Of a stretch of DNA of 64,000 nt, positions 31,753 to 46,000 are shown in pieces. The position numbers and the translations under genes were made by a program. The stretch lies in NCBI RefSeq assembly GCF_051014685.1, contig NC_135053.1, positions 2,480,001 to 2,544,000 on the forward strand, read 5' to 3'. Under the pieces are notes generated by a model. It did no database searches. It saw nothing but the letters and a program-made list of their open reading frames with translations, and had not been told where the DNA came from. Every line of letters begins with the position of its first letter. Position 1 is the first letter of the stretch. Source of the stretch: Ptiloglossa arizonensis (lineage: Eukaryota; Arthropoda; Insecta; Hymenoptera; Colletidae).

Positions 31753-34700
31753 ATGCTCGAAACGAATAACTGGAATGGCCTAGGGGAAAAGTACGCATAC
31801 CGTTGTAATCGGGCGAGTTTCTACTTTCAGATTCAACAGAAATTTTGCGGATTGGTCAATCCGTTCGCGAGATATGGCAGTTTGGAGGTTAGAAACGCTT
31901 GCGAAACTCAAAATTTTCGCAGTTCTGATGCTCGAAACGAATAACTAGAACGGCCTAGGGGAAAAGTACGCATACCGCTGTAATCGGGCGAGTTTCTACT
32001 TTCAGATGCAACAGAAATTTTGCGGATAGGTCAATCCTTTCGCGGGATATGGCAGTTTGGCGGTAAGAAACGCTTGAGAAACTCAAAATTTTGGCAGTTC
32101 TGATGTTCGAAACGAATAACTAGAACGGCCTAGGGGAAAAGTACGCATACCGTTTTAATCGGGCGAGTTTCTACTTTCAGATGCAACAGAAATTTTGCGG
32201 ATTGGTCAATCCGTTCGCGAGATGTGGTAGTTTGGAGGTAAGAAACGCTTGCGAAACTCAAAATTATCGCAGTTCTGATGCTCGAAACGAATAACTAGAA
32301 CGGCCTAGGGGAAAAGCACGCATACCGTTGTAATCGGGCGAGTTTCTACTTTCAGATTCAACAGAAATTTTGCGGATAGGTCAATCCTTTCGCGGGATGT
32401 GGCAGTTTGGCGGTAAGAAACGCTTGAGAAACTCAAAATTTTGGCAGTTCTGATGTTCGACACGAATAACTAGAACGGCCTAGGGGAAAAGTACGCATAC
32501 CGTTGTAATCGGGCGAGTTTCTACTTTCAGATTTAACAGAAATTTTGCGGATAGGTCAATCCGTTCGCGAGATATGGCAGTTTGGCGGTAAGAAACGCTT
32601 GAGGAACTCAAAATTTTTGCAGTGCTGATGTTCGAAACGAATAACTAGAACGGCATAGGGGAAAAGTACGCATACCGTTTTAATCGGGCGAGTTTCTACT
32701 TTCAGATGCAACAGGAATTTTGCGGATTGGTCAATCCGTTCGCGAGACATGCCAGTTTGGAGGTAAGAAACGCTTGAGTAACTCAAAACTTTCGCAGTTG
32801 TGATGATCGAAACAAATAACTAGAACGGCCTAGGGGAAAAGTACGTATACCGTTGTAATCGGGCGAGTTTCTACTTTCAGATGCGACAGAAATTTTGCGG
32901 ATTGGTCAATCCGTTCGCGAGATATGGCAGTTTGGGGGTACGAAACGCTTGAGAAACTCAAAATTTTCGCAGTTCTGATGTTCGAAACGAATAACTAGAA
33001 CGGCCTAGGGGAAAAGTACGCATACCGTTGTAATCGGGCGAGTTTCTACTTTCAGATGCAACAGAAATTTTGCGGATTCGTCAATCCGTTCCCGAGATAT
33101 GGCAGTTTGGGGGTAAGAAACGTTTGAGAAACTCAAAATTTTCGTAGCTCTGATGCGCGAAACGAATACCTAGAATGGCCTAGGGGAAAAGTAAGCATAC
33201 CGTTGTAATCGGGCGAGTTTCTACTTTCAGATTCAACAGAAATTTTGCGGATAGGTCAATCCGTTCGCGAGATATGGCAGTTTGGCGGTAAGAAACGCTT
33301 GAGAAACTCAAAATTTTTGCAGTGCTGATGTTCGAAACGAATAACTAGAACGGCCTAGGGGAAAAGTACGCATACCGTTTTAATCGGGCGAGTTTCTACT
33401 TTCAGATGCAACAGGAATTTTGCGGATTGGTCAATCCGTTCGCGAGATATGGCAGTTTGGAGGTAAGAAACGCTTGAGAAACTCATAACTTTCGCAGTTC
33501 TGATGATCGAAACGAATAACTAGAACGGCCTAGGGGAAAAGTACGTATACCGTTGTAATCGGGCGAGTTTTCACTTTCAGATGCAACAGAAATTTTGCGG
33601 ATTGGTCAATCCGTTCGCGAGATATGGCAGTTTGGAGGTAAGAAACGCTTGCAGAACTCAAAATTTTCGCAGTTCTGATGCTCGAAACGAATAACTGGAA
33701 TGGCCTAGGGGAAAAGTACGCATACCGTTGTAATCGGGCGAGTTGCTACTTTCAGATTCAACAGAAATTTTGCGGATTGGTCAATCCGTTCGCGAGATAT
33801 GGCAGTTTGGAGGTTAGAAACGGTTGCGAAACTCAAAATTTTCGCAGTTCTGATGCTCGAAACGAATAACTAGAACGGCCTAGGGGAAAAGTACGCATAC
33901 CGCTGTAATCGGGCGAGTTTCTACTTTCAGATGCAACAGAAATTTTGCGGATAGGTCAATCCTTTCGCGGGATATGGCAGTTTGGCGGTATGCAACGCTT
34001 GAGAAACTCAAAATTTTGGCAGTTCTGATGTTCGAAACGAATAACTAGAACGGCCTAGGGGAAAAGTACGCATACCGTTTTAATCGGGCGAGTTTCTACT
34101 TTCAGATGCAACAGAAATTTTGCGGATTGGTCAATCCGTTCGCGAGATGTGGTAGTTTGGAGGTAAGAAACGCTTGCGAAACTCAAAATTATCGCAGTTC
34201 TGATGCTCGAAACGAATAACTAGAACGGCCTAGGGGAAAAGTACACATACCGTTGTAATCGGGCGAGTTTCTACTTTCAGATTCAACAGAAATTTTGCGG
34301 ATAGGTCAATCCGTTCGCGAGATATGGCAGTTTGGCGGTAAGAAACGCTTGAGAAACTCAAAATTTTCGCAGTTCTGATGCTCGAAACGAATAACTAGAA
34401 CGGCCTAGGGGAAAAGTACGCATACCGTTGTAATCGGGCGAGTTTCTACTTTCAGATTTAACAGAAATTTTGCGGATAGGTCAATCCGTTCGCGAGATAT
34501 GGCAGTTTGGCGGTAAGAAACGCTTGAGAAACTCAAAATTTTTGCAGTGCTGATGTTCGAAACGAATAACTAGAACGGCATAGGGGAAAAGTACGCATAC
34601 CGTTTTAATCGGGCGAGTTTCTACTTTCAGATGCAACAGAAATTTTGCGGATTCGTCAATCCGTTCCCGAGATATGGCAGTTTGGGGGTAAGAAACGTTT

Positions 34701-37176
34701 GAGAAACTCAAAATTTTCGTAGCTCTGATGCGCGAAACGAATACATAGAATGGCCTAGGGGAAAAGTACGCATACCGTTGTATTCGGGCGAGTTTCTACT
34801 TTCAGATGCAACAGAAATTTTGCGGATTCGTCAATCCGTTCCCGAGATATGGCATTTTGGTGGTAAGAAACGTTTGAGAAACTCAAAATTTTCGTAGCTC
34901 TGATGCGCGAAACGAATACCTAGAATGGCCTAGGGGAAAAGTAGGCATACCGTTGTAATCGGGCGAGTTTCTACTTTCAGATTCAACAGAAATTTTGCGG
35001 ATAGGTCAATCCGTTCGCGAGATATGGCAGTTTGGCGGTAAGAAACGCTTGCGAAACTCAAAATTTTTGCAGTGCTGATGTTCGAAACGAATAACTAGAA
35101 CGGCCTAGGGGAAAAGTACGCATACCGTTTTAATCGGGCGAGTTTCTACTTTCAGATGCAACAGGAATTTTGCGGATTGGTCAATCCGTTCGCGAGATAT
35201 GGCAGTTTGGAGGTAAGAAACGCTTGAGAAACTCATAACTTTCGCAGTTCTGATGATCGAAACGAATAACTAGAACGGCCTAGGGGAAAAGTACGTATAC
35301 CGTTGTAATCGGGCGAGTTTTTACTTTCAGATGCAACAGAAATTTTGCGGATTGGTCAATCCGTTCGCGAGATATGGCAGTTTGGAGGTAAGAAACGCTT
35401 GCAGAACTCAAAATTTTCGCAGTTCTGATGCTCGAAACGAATAACTGGAATGGCCTAGGGGAAAAGTACGCATACCGTTGTAATCGGGCGAGTTTCTACT
35501 TTCAGATTCAACAGAAATTTTGCGGATTGGTCAATCCGTTCGCGAGATATGGCAGTTTGGAGGTTAGAAACGCTTGCGAAACTCAAAATTTTCGCAGTTC
35601 TGATGCTCGAAACGAATAACTAGAACGGCCTAGGGGAAAAGTACGCATACCGCTGTAATCGGGCGAGTTTCTACTTTCAGATGCAACAGAAATTTTGCGG
35701 ATTGTTCAATCCGTTCGCGAGATATGGCCGTTTGGAGGTAAGAAACGCTTGCGAAACTCAAAATTTTCGCAGTTCTGATGCTCGAAACGAATAACTAGAA
35801 CGGCCTAGGGGAAAAGTACGCATACCGTTGTAATCGGGCGAGTTTCTACTTTCAGATTCAACAGAAATTTTGCGGACTGGTCAATCCGTTCGCGAGATAT
35901 GGCAGTTTGGAGGTGAGAAACGCTTGCGAAACTCAAAATTTTCGCAGATCTGATGCTCGAAACGAATAACTAGAACGGCCTAGGGGAAAAGCACGCATAC
36001 CGTTGTAATCGGGCGAGTTTCTACTTTCAGATTCAACAGAAATTTTGCGGATAGGTCAATCCTTTCGCGGGATGTGGCAGTTTGGCGGTAAGAAACGCTT
36101 GAGAAACTCAAAATTTTGGCAGTTCTGATGTTCGACACGAATAACTAGAACGGCCTAGGGGAAAAGTACGCATACCGTTTTAATCGGGTGAGTTTCTACT
36201 TTCAGATGCAACAGAAATTTTGCGGATTGGTCAATCCGTTCGCGAGATGTGGTAGTTTGGAGGTAAGAAACGCTTGCGAAACTCAAAATTATCGCAGTTC
36301 TGATGCTCGAAACGAATAACTAGAACGGCCTAGGGGAAAAGTACACATACCGTTGTAATCGGGCGAGTTTCTACTTTCAGATGCAACAGAAATCTTGCGG
36401 ATTGGTCTACCGTTCGCGAGATATGGCAGTTTGGAGGTACGAAACGCTTGCGAAACTCAAAATTATCGCAGTTCTGATGCTCGAAACGAATAACTAGAAC
36501 GGCCTAGGGGAAGAGTACACACACCGTTGTAATCGGGCGAGTTTCTACTTTCAGATGCAACAGAAATTTTGCGGATTGGTCAATCCGTTCCCGAGATATG
36601 GCAGTTTGGGGGTAAGAAACGTTTGAGAAACTCAAAATTTTCGTAGCTCTGATGCGCGAAACGAATACCTAGAATGGCCTAGGGGAAAAGTAAGCATACC
36701 GTTGTAATCGGGCGAGTTTCTACTTTCAGATTCAACAGAAATTTTGCGGATAGGTCAATCCGTTCGCGAGATATGGCAGTTTGGCGGTAAGAAACGCTTG
36801 AGAAACTCAAAATTTTTGCAGTGCTGATGTTCGAAACGAATAACTAGAACGGCCTAGGGGAAAAGTACGCATACCGTTTTAATCGGGCGAGTTTCTACTT
36901 TCAGATGCAACAGGAATTTTGCGGATTGGTCAATCCGTTCGCGAGATATGGCAGTTTGGAGGTAAGAAACGCTTGAGAAACTCATAACTTTCGCAGTTCT
37001 GATGATCGAAACGCATAACTAGAACGGCCTAGGGGAAAAGTACGTATACCGTTGTAATCGGGCGAGTTTTCACTTTCAGATGCAACAGAAATTTTGCGGA
37101 TTGGTCAATCCGTTCGCGAGATATGGCAGTTTGGAGGTAAGAAACGCTTGCAGAACTCAAAATTTTCGCAGTTCTG
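31753..37176 (+). repeat. 5,424-bp super-unit (31 monomers), copy 2
   Basis: This repeats 24229-29652 almost base for base at an offset of 7,524 bp. Landmark checks: gcggtatgca at 26461 and 33985, and the gagttgctac block at 26154 and 33678. A third partial copy starts at 37177 and includes the same landmark at 39409 before the pattern breaks down near 40025. Confidence 0.85.
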
Positions 37177-40024
37177 ATGCTCGAAACGAATAACTGGAAT
37201 GGCCTAGGGGAAAAGTACGCATACCGTTGTAATCGGGCGAGTTTCTACTTTCAGATTCAACAGAAATTTTGCGGATTGGTCAATCCGTTCGCGAGATATG
37301 GCAGTTTGGAGGTTAGAAACGCTTGCGAAACTCAAAATTTTCGCAGTTCTGATGCTCGAAACGAATAACTAGAACGGCCTAGGGGAAAAGTACGCATACC
37401 GCTGTAATCGGGCGAGTTTCTACTTTCAGATGCAACAGAAATTTTGCGGATAGGTCAATCCTTTCGCGGGATATGGCAGTTTGGCGGTAAGAAACGCTTG
37501 AGAAACTCAAAATTTTGGCAGTTCTGATGTTCGAAACGAATAACTAGAACGGCCTAGGGGAAAAGTACGCATACCGTTTTAATCGGGCGAGTTTCTACTT
37601 TCAGATGCAACAGAAATTTTGCGGATTGGTCAATCCGTTCGCGAGATGTGGTAGTTTGGAGGTAAGAAACGCTTGCGAAACTCAAAATTATCGCAGTTCT
37701 GATGCTCGAAACGAATAACTAGAACGGCCTAGGGGAAAAGCACGCATACCGTTGTAATCGGGCGAGTTTCTACTTTCAGATTCAACAGAAATTTTGCGGA
37801 TAGGTCAATCCTTTCGCGGGATGTGGCAGTTTGGCGGTAAGAAACGCTTGAGAAACTCAAAATTTTGGCAGTTCTGATGTTCGACACGAATAACTAGAAC
37901 GGCCTAGGGGAAAAGTACGCATACCGTTGTAATCGGGCGAGTTTCTACTTTCAGATTTAACAGAAATTTTGCGGATAGGTCAATCCGTTCGCGAGATATG
38001 GCAGTTTGGCGGTAAGAAACGCTTGAGGAACTCAAAATTTTTGCAGTGCTGATGTTCGAAACGAATAACTAGAACGGCATAGGGGAAAAGTACGCATACC
38101 GTTTTAATCGGGCGAGTTTCTACTTTCAGATGCAACAGGAATTTTGCGGATTGGTCAATCCGTTCGCGAGACATGCCAGTTTGGAGGTAAGAAACGCTTG
38201 AGTAACTCAAAACTTTCGCAGTTGTGATGATCGAAACAAATAACTAGAACGGCCTAGGGGAAAAGTACGTATACCGTTGTAATCGGGCGAGTTTCTACTT
38301 TCAGATGCGACAGAAATTTTGCGGATTGGTCAATCCGTTCGCGAGATATGGCAGTTTGGAGGTACGAAACGCTTGAGAAACTCAAAATTTTCGCAGTTCT
38401 GATGTTCGAAACGAATAACTAGAACGGCCTAGGGGAAAAGTACGCATACCGTTGTAATCGGGCGAGTTTCTACTTTCAGATGCAACAGAAATTTTGCGGA
38501 TTCGTCAATCCGTTCCCGAGATATGGCAGTTTGGGGGTAAGAAACGTTTGAGAAACTCAAAATTTTCGTAGCTCTGATGCGCGAAACGAATACCTAGAAT
38601 GGCCTAGGGGAAAAGTAAGCATACCGTTGTAATCGGGCGAGTTTCTACTTTCAGATTCAACAGAAATTTTGCGGATAGGTCAATCCGTTCGCGAGATATG
38701 GCAGTTTGGCGGTAAGAAACGCTTGAGAAACTCAAAATTTTTGCAGTGCTGATGTTCGAAACGAATAACTAGAACGGCCTAGGGGAAAAGTACGCATACC
38801 GTTTTAATCGGGCGAGTTTCTACTTTCAGATGCAACAGGAATTTTGCGGATTGGTCAATCCGTTCGCGAGATATGGCAGTTTGGAGGTAAGAAACGCTTG
38901 AGAAACTCATAACTTTCGCAGTTCTGATGATCGAAACGAATAACTAGAACGGCCTAGGGGAAAAGTACGTATACCGTTGTAATCGGGCGAGTTTTCACTT
39001 TCAGATGCAACAGAAATTTTGCGGATTGGTCAATCCGTTCGCGAGATATGGCAGTTTGGAGGTAAGAAACGCTTGCAGAACTCAAAATTTTCGCAGTTCT
39101 GATGCTCGAAACGAATAACTGGAATGGCCTAGGGGAAAAGTACGCATACCGTTGTAATCGGGCGAGTTGCTACTTTCAGATTCAACAGAAATTTTGCGGA
39201 TTGGTCAATCCGTTCGCGAGATATGGCAGTTTGGAGGTTAGAAACGGTTGCGAAACTCAAAATTTTCGCAGTTCTGATGCTCGAAACGAATAACTAGAAC
39301 GGCCTAGGGGAAAAGTACGCATACCGCTGTAATCGGGCGAGTTTCTACTTTCAGATGCAACAGAAATTTTGCGGATAGGTCAATCCTTTCGCGGGATATG
39401 GCAGTTTGGCGGTATGCAACGCTTGAGAAACTCAAAATTTTGGCAGTTCTGATGTTCGAAACGAATAACTAGAACGGCCTAGGGGAAAAGTACGCATACC
39501 GTTTTAATCGGGCGAGTTTCTACTTTCAGATGCAACAGAAATTTTGCGGATTGGTCAATCCGTTCGCGAGATGTGGTAGTTTGGAGGTAAGAAACGCTTG
39601 CGAAACTCAAAATTATCGCAGTTCTGATGCTCGAAACGAATAACTAGAACGGCCTAGGGGAAAAGTACACATACCGTTGTAATCGGGCGAGTTTCTACTT
39701 TCAGATTCAACAGAAATTTTGCGGATAGGTCAATCCGTTCGCGAGATATGGCAGTTTGGCGGTAAGAAACGCTTGAGAAACTCAAAATTTTCGCAGTTCT
39801 GATGCTCGAAACGAATAACTAGAACGGCCTAGGGGAAAAGTACGCATACCGTTGTAATCGGGCGAGTTTCTACTTTCAGATTTAACAGAAATTTTGCGGA
39901 TAGGTCAATCCGTTCGCGAGATATGGCAGTTTGGCGGTAAGAAACGCTTGAGAAACTCAAAATTTTTGCAGTGCTGATGTTCGAAACGAATAACTAGAAC
40001 GGCATAGGGGAAAAGTACGCATAC

Positions 40025-43000
40025 CGTTGTATTCGGGCGAGTTTCTACTTTCAGATGCAACAGAAATTTTGCGGATTGGTCAATCCGTTCGCGAGATATG
40101 GCAGTTTGGAGGTAAGAAACGCTTGCGAAACTCAAAATTTTCGCAGTTCTGATGCTCGAAACGAATAACTAGAACGGCCTAGGGGAAAAGTACGCATACC
40201 GTTGTAATCGGGCGAGTTTCTAATTTCAGATTCAACAGAAATTTTGCGGATAGGTCAATCCGTTCGCGGGATATGGCAGTTTGGCGGTAAGAAACGCTTG
40301 AGAAACTCAAAACTTTGGCAGTTCTGATGTTCGAAACGAATATCTAGAACGGCCTAGGGGAAAAGTACGCATACCGTTTTAATCGGGCGAGTTTCTACTT
40401 TCAGATTCAACAGAAATTTTGCGGATAGGTCAATCCGTTCGCGAGATATGGCAGTTTGGCGGTAAGAAACGCTTGAGAAACTCAAAATTTTTGCAGTGCT
40501 GATGTTCGAAACGAATATCTAGAACGGCCTAGGGGAAAAGTACGCATACCGTTGTAATCGGGCGAGTTTCTACTTTCAGATTCAACAGAAATTTTGCGGA
40601 TTGGTCAATCCGTTCGCGAGATATGGCAGTTTGGAGGTAAGAAACGCTTGCGAAACTCAAAATTATCGCAGTACTGATGCTCGAAACGAATAACTAGATC
40701 GGCCTAGGGGAAAAGTACGCGTACCGTTTTAATCGGGCGAGTTTCTACTTTCAGATGCAACAGAAATTTTGCGGATTGGTCAATCCGTTCGCGAGATGTG
40801 GCAGTTTGGATGTAAGAAACGCTTGCGAAACTCAAAATTATCGCAGTTCTGATGTTCGAAACGAATAACTAGAACGGCCTAGGGGAAAAGTACACATACC
40901 GTTGTAATCGGGCGAGTTTCTACTTTCAGATGCAACGGAAATTTTGCGGATTGGTCAATCCGTTCGCGATATATGGCACTTTGGAGGTAAGAAACGCTTG
41001 CGAAACTCAAAATTATCGCAGTTCTGATGTTCGAAACGAATAACTAGAACGGCCTAGGTGAAAAGTACGCATACCGTTGTAATCGGGCGAGTTTCTACTT
41101 TCAGATGCAACAGAAATTTTGCGGATTGGTCAATCCGTTCGCGAGATGTGGCAGTTTGGAGGTAAGAAACGCTTGCGAAACTCAAAATTATCGCAGATCT
41201 GATGTTCGAAACGAATAACTAGAACGGCCTAGGGGAAAAGTACGCATACCATTGTATTCGGGCGAGTTTCTACTTTCAGATGCAACAGAAATTTTGCGGA
41301 TTGGTCAATCCGTTCGCGAGATTTGGCAGTTTGGAGGTAAGAAACGCTTGTGAAACTCAAAATTTTCGCAGTTCTGATGCTCGAAACGAATAACTAGAAC
41401 GGCCTAGGAGAAAACTACACATACCGTTGTAATCGGGCGAGTTTCTACTCTCAGATGCAACAGAAATTTTGCGGATTCGTCAATCCGTTCGCGAGATACG
41501 GCAGTTTGGGGGTAAGAAACGCTTGAGAAACTCAAAATTTTCGTAGCTCTGATGCGCGAAACGAATACCTAGAATGGCCTAGGGGAAAAGTACGCATACC
41601 GTTGAATTCGGGCGAGTTTCTACTTTCAGATGCAACAGAAATTTTGCGGATTGGTCAATCCGTTCGCGAGATATGGCAGTTTGGAGGTAAGAAACGCGTG
41701 AGAAACTCAAAATTTTCGCAGTTCTGATGCTCGAAACGAATAACTAGAACGGCCTAGGGGAAAAGTACGCATACCGTTGTAATCGGGCGAGTTTCTACTT
41801 TCAGATGCAACAGAAATATTGCGGATTGGTCAATCCGTTCGCGAGATATGGCAGTTTGGAGGTAAGAAACGCTTGAGAAACTCAAAATTTTCGTAGCTCT
41901 GATGCGCGAAACGAACACCTAGAATGGCCTCGGGGAAAAGTACGCATACCGTTGTATTCGGGCGAGTTTCTACTTTCAGATGCAACAGAAATATTGCGGA
42001 TTGGTCAATCCGTTCGCGAGATATGTCAGTTTGGGGGTAAGAAACGCTTGAAAAACTCAAAATTTTCGTAGCTCTGATGCGCGAAACGAACACCTAGAAT
42101 GGCCTCGGGGAAAAGTACGCATACCGTTGTAATCGGGCGAGTTTCTACTTTCAGATGCGACAGAAATTTTGCGGATTGGTCAATCCGTTCGCGAGATATG
42201 GCAGTTTGGAAGTAAGAAACGCCTGAGAAACTCAAAATTTTCGTAGCTCTGATGCGCGAAACGAATAACAAGAACGGCCTAGTGGAAGAGTACGCATACC
42301 GTTGAATTCGGGCGAGTTTCTACTTTCAGATGCAACAGAAATTTTGCGGATTGGTCAATCCGTTCGCGAGATATGGCAGTTTGGAGGTAAGAAACGCGTG
42401 AGAAACTCAAAATTTTCGCAGTTCTGATGCTCGAAACGAATAACTAGAACGGCCTAGGGGAAAAGTACGCATACCGTTGTAATCGGGCGAGTTTCTACTT
42501 TCAGATGCGACAGAAATTTTGCGGATTGGTCAATCCGTTCGCGAGATATGGCAGTTTGGAAGTAAGAAACGCTTGAGAAACTCAAAATTTTCGTAGCTCT
42601 GATGCGCGAAACGAATACCTAGAATGGCCTAGGGGAAGAGTACGCATACCGTTGAATTCGGGCGAGTTTCTACTTTCAGATGCAACGGAAATTTTGCGGA
42701 TTGGTCAATCCGTTCGCGAGATATGGCAGTTTGGAGGTAAGAAACGCGTGAGAAACTCAAAATTTTCGCAGTTCTGATGCTCGAAACGAATAACTAGAAC
42801 GGCCTAGGGGAAAAGTACGCATACCGTTGTAATCGGGCGAGTTTCTACTTTCAGATGCGACAGAAATTTTGCGGATTGGTCAATCCGTTCGCGAGATATG
42901 GCAGGTTGGAGGTAAGAAACGCTTGAGAAACTCAAAACTTTGGCAGTTCTGATGTTCGAAACGAATAACTAGAACGGCCTAGGGGAAAAGTACGCATACC

Positions 43001-46000
43001 GTTTTAATCGGGCGAGTTTCTACTTTCAGATTCAACAGAAATTTTGCGGATAGGTCAATCCGTTCGCGAGATATGGCAGTTTGGCGGTAAGAAACGCTTG
43101 AGAAACTCAAAATTTTTGCAGTGCTGATGTTCGAAACGAATATCTAGAACGGCCTAGGGGAAAAGTACGCATACCGTTGTAATCGGGCGAGTTTCTACTT
43201 TCAGATTCAACAGAAATTTTGCGGATTGGTCAATCCGTTCGCGAGATATGGCAGTTTGGAGGTAAGAAACGCTTGCGAAACTCAAAATTATCGCAGTACT
43301 GATGCTCGAAACGAATAACTAGATCGGCCTAGGGGAAAAGTACGCGTACCGTTTTAATCGGGCGAGTTTCTACTTTCAGATGCAACAGAAATTTTGCGGA
43401 TTGGTCAATCCGTTCGCGAGATGTGGCAGTTTGGATGTAAGAAACGCTTGCGAAACTCAAAATTATCGCAGTTCTGATGTTCGAAACGAATAACTAGAAC
43501 GGCCTAGGGGAAAAGTACACATACCGTTGTAATCGGGCGAGTTTCTACTTTCAGATGCAACAGAAATTTTGCGGATTGGTCAATCCGTTCGCGAGATATG
43601 GCAGTTTGGAGGTAAGAAACGCTTGCGAAACTCAAAATTATCGCAGATCTGATGTTCGAAACGAATAACTAGAACGGCCTAGGGGAAAAGTACGCATACC
43701 GTTGTAATCGGGCGAGTTTCTACTTTCAGATGCAACGGAAATTTTGCGGATTGGTCAATCCGTTCGCGATATATGGTACTTTGGAGGTAAGAAACGCTTG
43801 CGAAACTCAAAATTATCGCAGTTCTGATGTTCGAAACGAATAACTAGAACGGCCTAGGTGAAAAGTACGCATACCGTTGTAATCGGGCGAGTTTCTACTT
43901 TCAGATGCAACAGAAATTTTGCGGATTGGTCAATCCGTTCGCGAGATGTGGCAGTTTGGAGGTAAGAAACGCTTGCGAAACTCAAAATTATCGCAGATCT
44001 GATGTTCGAAACGAATAACTAGAACGGCCTAGGGGAAAAGTACGCATACCATTGTATTCGGGCGAGTTTCTACTTTCAGATGCAACAGAAATTTTGCGGA
44101 TTGGTCAATCCGTTCGCGAGATTTGGCAGTTTGGAGGTAAGAAACGCTTGTGAAACTCAAAATTTTCGCAGTTCTGATGCTCGAAACGAATAACTAGAAC
44201 GGCCTAGGAGAAAACTACACATACCGTTGTAATCGGGCGAGTTTCTACTCTCAGATGCAACAGAAATTTTGCGGATTCGTCAATCCGTTCGCGAGATACG
44301 GCAGTTTGGGGGTAAGAAACGCTTGAGAAACTCAAAATTTTCGTAGCTCTGATGCGCGAAACGAATACCTAGAATGGCCTAGGGGAAAAGTACGCATACC
44401 GTTGAATTCGGGCGAGTTTCTACTTTCAGATGCAACAGAAATTTTGCGGATTGGTCAATCCGTTCGCGAGATATGGCAGTTTGGAGGTAAGAAACGCGTG
44501 AGAAACTCAAAATTTTCGCAGTTCTGATGCTCGAAACGAATAACTAGAACGGCCTAGGGGAAAAGTACGCATACCGTTGTAATCGGGCGAGTTTCTACTT
44601 TCAGATGCAACAGAAATATTGCGGATTGGTCAATCCGTTCGCGAGATATGGCAGTTTGGAGGTAAGAAACGCTTGAGAAACTCAAAATTTTCGTAGCTCT
44701 GATGCGCGAAACGAACACCTAGAATGGCCTCGGGGAAAAGTACGCATACCGTTGTATTCGGGCGAGTTTCTACTTTCAGATGCAACAGAAATATTGCGGA
44801 TTGGTCAATCCGTTCGCGAGATATGTCAGTTTGGGGGTAAGAAACGCTTGAAAAACTCAAAATTTTCGTAGCTCTGATGCGCGAAACGAACACCTAGAAT
44901 GGCCTCGGGGAAAAGTACGCATACCGTTGTAATCGGGCGAGTTTCTACTTTCAGATGCGACAGAAATTTTGCGGATTGGTCAATCCGTTCGCGAGATATG
45001 GCAGTTTGGAAGTAAGAAACGCCTGAGAAACTCAAAATTTTCGTAGCTCTGATGCGCGAAACGAATAACAAGAACGGCCTAGTGGAAGAGTACGCATACC
45101 GTTGAATTCGGGCGAGTTTCTACTTTCAGATGCAACAGAAATTTTGCGGATTGGTCAATCCGTTCGCGAGATATGGCAGTTTGGAGGTAAGAAACGCGTG
45201 AGAAACTCAAAATTTTCGCAGTTCTGATGCTCGAAACGAATAACTAGAACGGCCTAGGGGAAAAGTACGCATACCGTTGTAATCGGGCGAGTTTCTACTT
45301 TCAGATGCGACAGAAATTTTGCGGATTGGTCAATCCGTTCGCGAGATATGGCAGTTTGGAAGTAAGAAACGCTTGAGAAACTCAAAATTTTCGTAGCTCT
45401 GATGCGCGAAACGAATACCTAGAATGGCCTAGGGGAAGAGTACGCATACCGTTGAATTCGGGCGAGTTTCTACTTTCAGATGCAACGGAAATTTTGCGGA
45501 TTGGTCAATCCGTTCGCGAGATATGGCAGTTTGGAGGTAAGAAACGCGTGAGAAACTCAAAATTTTCGCAGTTCTGATGCTCGAAACGAATAACTAGAAC
45601 GGCCTAGGGGAAAAGTACGCATACCGTTGTAATCGGGCGAGTTTCTACTTTCAGATGCGACAGAAATTTTGCGGATTGGTCAATCCGTTCGCGAGATATG
45701 GCAGGTTGGAGGTAAGAAACGCTTGAGAAACTCAAAACTTTGGCAGTTCTGATGTTCGAAACGAATAACTAGAACGGCCTAGGGGAAAAGTACGCATACC
45801 GTTTTAATCGGGCGAGTTTCTACTTTCAGATTCAACAGAAATTTTGCGGATAGGTCAATCCGTTCGCGAGATATGGCAGTTTGGCGGTAAGAAACGCTTG
45901 AGAAACTCAAAATTTTTGCAGTGCTGATGTTCGAAACGAATATCTAGAACGGCCTAGGGGAAAAGTACGCATACCGTTGTAATCGGGCGAGTTTCTACTT

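Larger units (their letters stand above)
22269..40025 (+). repeat. Satellite domain 1: 11/10/10-monomer higher-order repeats
   Basis: A marker monomer in which taactagaacgg became taactggaatgg recurs starting near 24229, 26154, 27904, 29653, 31753, 33678, 35428, 37177 and 39102. Spacings are 1925, 1750, 1749, 2100, 1925, 1750, 1749 and 1925 bp, that is 11, 10, 10, 12, 11, 10, 10 and 11 monomers. The 1749-bp spacings contain one 174-bp monomer. Domain-specific variants are gttttaatcggg, cggataggtcaatcc, gcagtgctgatgttcg and gatgtggtag. Confidence 0.9.
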
